Shown here: positions 62,188-64,000 of the stretch, one piece after another
Layout of the letters: every line of letters begins with the position of its first letter
How positions within the stretch are numbered: the stretch's first letter is position 1
Assembly (NCBI RefSeq): GCF_003606265.1
Contig: NZ_CP023671.1
Coordinates: forward strand, 682,001-746,000
Direction: 5' to 3'
DNA: 64,000 nucleotides
From: Clostridium septicum
GTDB lineage: Bacteria > Bacillota > Clostridia > Clostridiales > Clostridiaceae
Program-made: the position numbers and the translations under genes
The notes under the pieces: generated by a model
What the model was told of the DNA's origin: nothing
What the model saw: only the letters and a program-made list of their open reading frames with translations
Database searches by the model: none

Positions 62188-62221
62188 AGACAACTCACAA
62201 ATTAAATCTTATGAGCTGTCT
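62188..62221 (-). terminator. Terminator of dbpA
   Basis: AGACA-a-CTCA (62188-62197) / TGAG-c-TGTCT (62212-62221), one mismatch, then TATTTTTTTG on the minus strand, 44 bp after the stop at 62265. Confidence 0.7.
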
Positions 62222-62264
62222 TATTTTCAATACTTTCAAAAAGTTAATACTCTACCTTTTTATT

Positions 62265-63710
62265 TTACTTTTTAGCTTTACTAATTTTTACATTCTTGCC
62301 TTTTATAGATACTTCTTTATACTTTTTAATAATTTCATTCCCTTTTCCATTTAAAATATCAACAAATGAACATATATCCTGAACATCTATAATTCCTATA
62401 TCTTCACCTGTTAGTTCCTTTAAGTTACTTAGACATCCTACTATATCTATTGGACGAATTTTCTTCTTTTTACCTGCTGTTAGATGAAGTTTAGTTACAT
62501 CCTTATGTATAGATTTTTTATTATTTCCTATGTTTTTGCTTAATTCTTTTTGACTTTCTCTAAATACTTTTCTTCCTTCTATAACTTTTTCTTGCGATGG
62601 TAAATTCCCCATTGGAATTTTATAACCTATATATTCCTCTATTCCTTCTAATAATTTATTTTCATAATTAGAAACAAATGATATAGCAAATCCCTCTTTT
62701 CCAGCTCGTCCTGTTCTTCCTATTCTATGTACATAACTTTCTCTTTCCATAGGAATTTCATAATTAAATACATGAGTTATATGATCTACATGTATTCCTC
62801 TAGCCGCAATATCTGTAGCTACCAATATTTTAAATTCTTTATTTTTAAATCTTTCCATAGTATTTAATCTGTCTTTTTGCTCCATATCACCATGAAGTTG
62901 TTCTACTTTTATACCATCTCTCTTTAATTCATTATAAAGACTTTTAACCTTATCTTTTGTATTACAAAAAACTATTGCAGCTTCTGGAGCATGTGCATAC
63001 AAACATCTACATAATTCTTCATCTTTATTATTAGAATCTATGTTTATGTAACTTTCTTTTATTTTTTCTCTATTAAAAACCTTAGATTGTACAGTTAGAC
63101 TTTTAGGATTTTTCATATACTTTGAACATAGATTTTCTATTTCCTCAGGTAAAGTAGCTGAAAATAATGCAGTATTTCTTTCTTTAGGCAATCTATCTAA
63201 TATTTCACCTATTTGATCTATAAATCCCATATTAAGCATTTTATCTGCTTCATCTATAACTACATATTTAATATGCTCTAAGTTTAAATTCCCCCTATTT
63301 ATATGATCATTTATTCTTCCAGGAGTTCCTGCTACTATATGTACTCTTTGTTTAAGCTCTCTAATTTGTTCATTAAAAGGCTGTTTGCCAAATACTGCTG
63401 CGCATCTAACTTTTTTAAGTCTTCCTATATTGGATATATCATCCTTTACTTGAATTGCTAACTCTCTTGTTGGTACTAAAATTAGTCCTTGAACTTTTGT
63501 TTCTTCAACTATTGCCATTTCACATAATGGTATACCAAAACTTGCTGTCTTTCCACTACCGGTTTGTGATTTTACTATTATGTCTTCTTTATTTAACATA
63601 TTAGGTATAGCTTCTTTTTGAACTTCTGATGGATTGCTAAATCCTAAGTTATTTAAAGCTTTAAGTATCTCTTCACTTAATCCCATATTTTTAAATGTTT
63701 TATTATTCAT
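62265..63710 (-). CDS. dbpA: DEAD-box ATP-dependent RNA helicase, DbpA/YxiN type
   Basis: 481 residues. Q-motif region (FSNPSEVQKEAIP), Walker A SQTGSGKTASFG, PTRELAIQ, VIDEADKML, LFSATLP, ILVATDIAARGIHVDH and YVHRIGRTGRAGKEG are all present. The C-terminal 75 residues (KLHLTAGKKKKIRPIDIVG) form the DbpA RNA-binding domain, which recognises hairpin 92 of 23S rRNA. It acts in 50S subunit assembly. GAGGT precedes the ATG. It is monocistronic. Confidence 0.92.
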   Translation of the reverse strand: MNNKTFKNMGLSEEILKALNNLGFSNPSEVQKEAIPNMLNKEDIIVKSQTGSGKTASFGIPLCEMAIVEETKVQGLILVPTRELAIQVKDDISNIGRLKKVRCAAVFGKQPFNEQIRELKQRVHIVAGTPGRINDHINRGNLNLEHIKYVVIDEADKMLNMGFIDQIGEILDRLPKERNTALFSATLPEEIENLCSKYMKNPKSLTVQSKVFNREKIKESYINIDSNNKDEELCRCLYAHAPEAAIVFCNTKDKVKSLYNELKRDGIKVEQLHGDMEQKDRLNTMERFKNKEFKILVATDIAARGIHVDHITHVFNYEIPMERESYVHRIGRTGRAGKEGFAISFVSNYENKLLEGIEEYIGYKIPMGNLPSQEKVIEGRKVFRESQKELSKNIGNNKKSIHKDVTKLHLTAGKKKKIRPIDIVGCLSNLKELTGEDIGIIDVQDICSFVDILNGKGNEIIKKYKEVSIKGKNVKISKAKK

Positions 63711-63775
63711 TAAAATACCTCGATTTCTAAATTTATAGTATTATTTTAACCTATATAATATTTATTAACAATTAA

Positions 63776-63799
63776 AAGAGAGGTTTTACAACCCCTCTT
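63776..63799. terminator. Terminator between dbpA and the right-edge gene
   Basis: AAGAG-a-GGTT (63776-63785) / AACC-c-CTCTT (63790-63799) with one mismatch and a 4-nt loop. It would end the transcript arriving from the right edge. Confidence 0.6.
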
Positions 63800-63934
63800 A
63801 TTATGTAACTAACTAAATAAGGCTAGTACTTAAACTATTACCCTTTAGTTTGCTAAACTAATTTAAAGTTTAGTTAATATGCTTTATTAAAAAGTATATT
63901 ATAAATTTAAATTTATTTCAAATATTTTAATAAT

Positions 63935-64000
63935 TTAAATAAAAAAGTAACCAAATGCATACCCTGCATATATAAATATAGCATTCCATATTGCTATTCC
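63935..64000 (-). CDS. C-terminal end of a membrane protein (partial)
   Basis: The last 21 residues of a frame entering from the right edge read GIAIWNAIFIYAGYAFGYFF and then I and TAA (63935-63937). It is one membrane helix. The WN...YAGY pattern recalls DedA-type or other small transporters, but the piece is too short to assign. Between it and the terminator (63800-63934) there is only AT-rich sequence with a TTAGTTT/AAACTAA inverted repeat. Confidence 0.4.
   Translation of the reverse strand, partial: GIAIWNAIFIYAGYAFGYFFI

Overview
The window is very AT-rich, has Gram-positive-type genes with strong Shine-Dalgarno sites, and carries many intrinsic terminators. It reads as the chromosome of a saccharolytic, anaerobic Clostridium (sensu stricto); the species cannot be fixed from the sequence alone. 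Diagnostic content includes [FeFe]-hydrogenase maturases, the AsrABC anaerobic sulfite reductase, an unfused-heme siroheme pathway, LPXTG-anchored mucin/glycan hydrolases and clostridial DUF families. No rRNA, tRNA, CRISPR or prophage was seen.

Layout. 0-4 kb: the end of a DUF969 (5-oxoproline transporter-type) gene, a DMT exporter divergent from an XRE-cupin regulator, a DUF2812 membrane protein and a PH/SHOCT protein. 4-9.2 kb: a decaying zone with a small membrane/coiled-coil pseudogene, a large LPXTG-anchored clan GH-A glycosidase split by a 1-nt A-tract frameshift between its two catalytic glutamates, and a frameshifted DUF2809 gene. 9.2-15.8 kb: an alpha/beta hydrolase, an IS91-like element with a companion zinc-ribbon ORF, an ABC-F ATPase, a DUF3867-like protein, an orphan PotD-type lipoprotein and a TM1266-type small protein. 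15.8-22.5 kb: a radical-SAM/partner putative DNA-repair pair under a promoter with a LexA-type palindrome in its spacer, then ridA, a 55-aa ORF, ilvE, a DUF368 (undecaprenyl-phosphate translocase-type) protein, a nitroreductase and an FNT channel.

22.6-34.5 kb is a coherent sulfite/siroheme block: hemA, a precorrin-2 dehydrogenase-like gene, hemC, cobA-hemD, hemB, hemL and cbiK lead from glutamyl-tRNA to sirohydrochlorin and metal insertion. Upstream, asrABC uses siroheme to reduce sulfite. It is preceded by a Crp/Fnr regulator and by an asr promoter with a perfect TGTGA-N6-TCACA site at about -40 and a Rex-like palindrome just after the start. The FNT channel on the other flank fits hydrosulfide export. 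A second, small siroheme reductase lies alone at 59.8 kb.

34.6-43 kb: YjbQ, a short cis-prenyltransferase, a Rossmann-like protein, a metA remnant, a guanine-class purine riboswitch before adenine deaminase, and the hydrogenase maturation operon (TM1266-type regulator, hydE, hydG, hydF). The first gene of that operon appears to start with ATT. 43.3-50.7 kb: a 1929-aa GH101 endo-alpha-N-acetylgalactosaminidase with FIVAR repeats and LPQTG anchor, a PucR-type regulator and a degenerate Nudix protein. 50.9-59.8 kb: an ABC importer of the ferric/phosphonate/sugar-phosphate type (binding protein, fused permease, ATPase) followed by MgtC, a YesM/YesN two-component system, an unlisted 36-aa membrane peptide and a DUF218 protein. 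The last 4 kb holds a HAD phosphatase, a lone ATP-cone protein next to a decayed tandem copy, and the DbpA RNA helicase.

All domain and family names come from reading motifs; nothing was searched. Start codons were moved from the longest frame where a Shine-Dalgarno site clearly supports an internal start.
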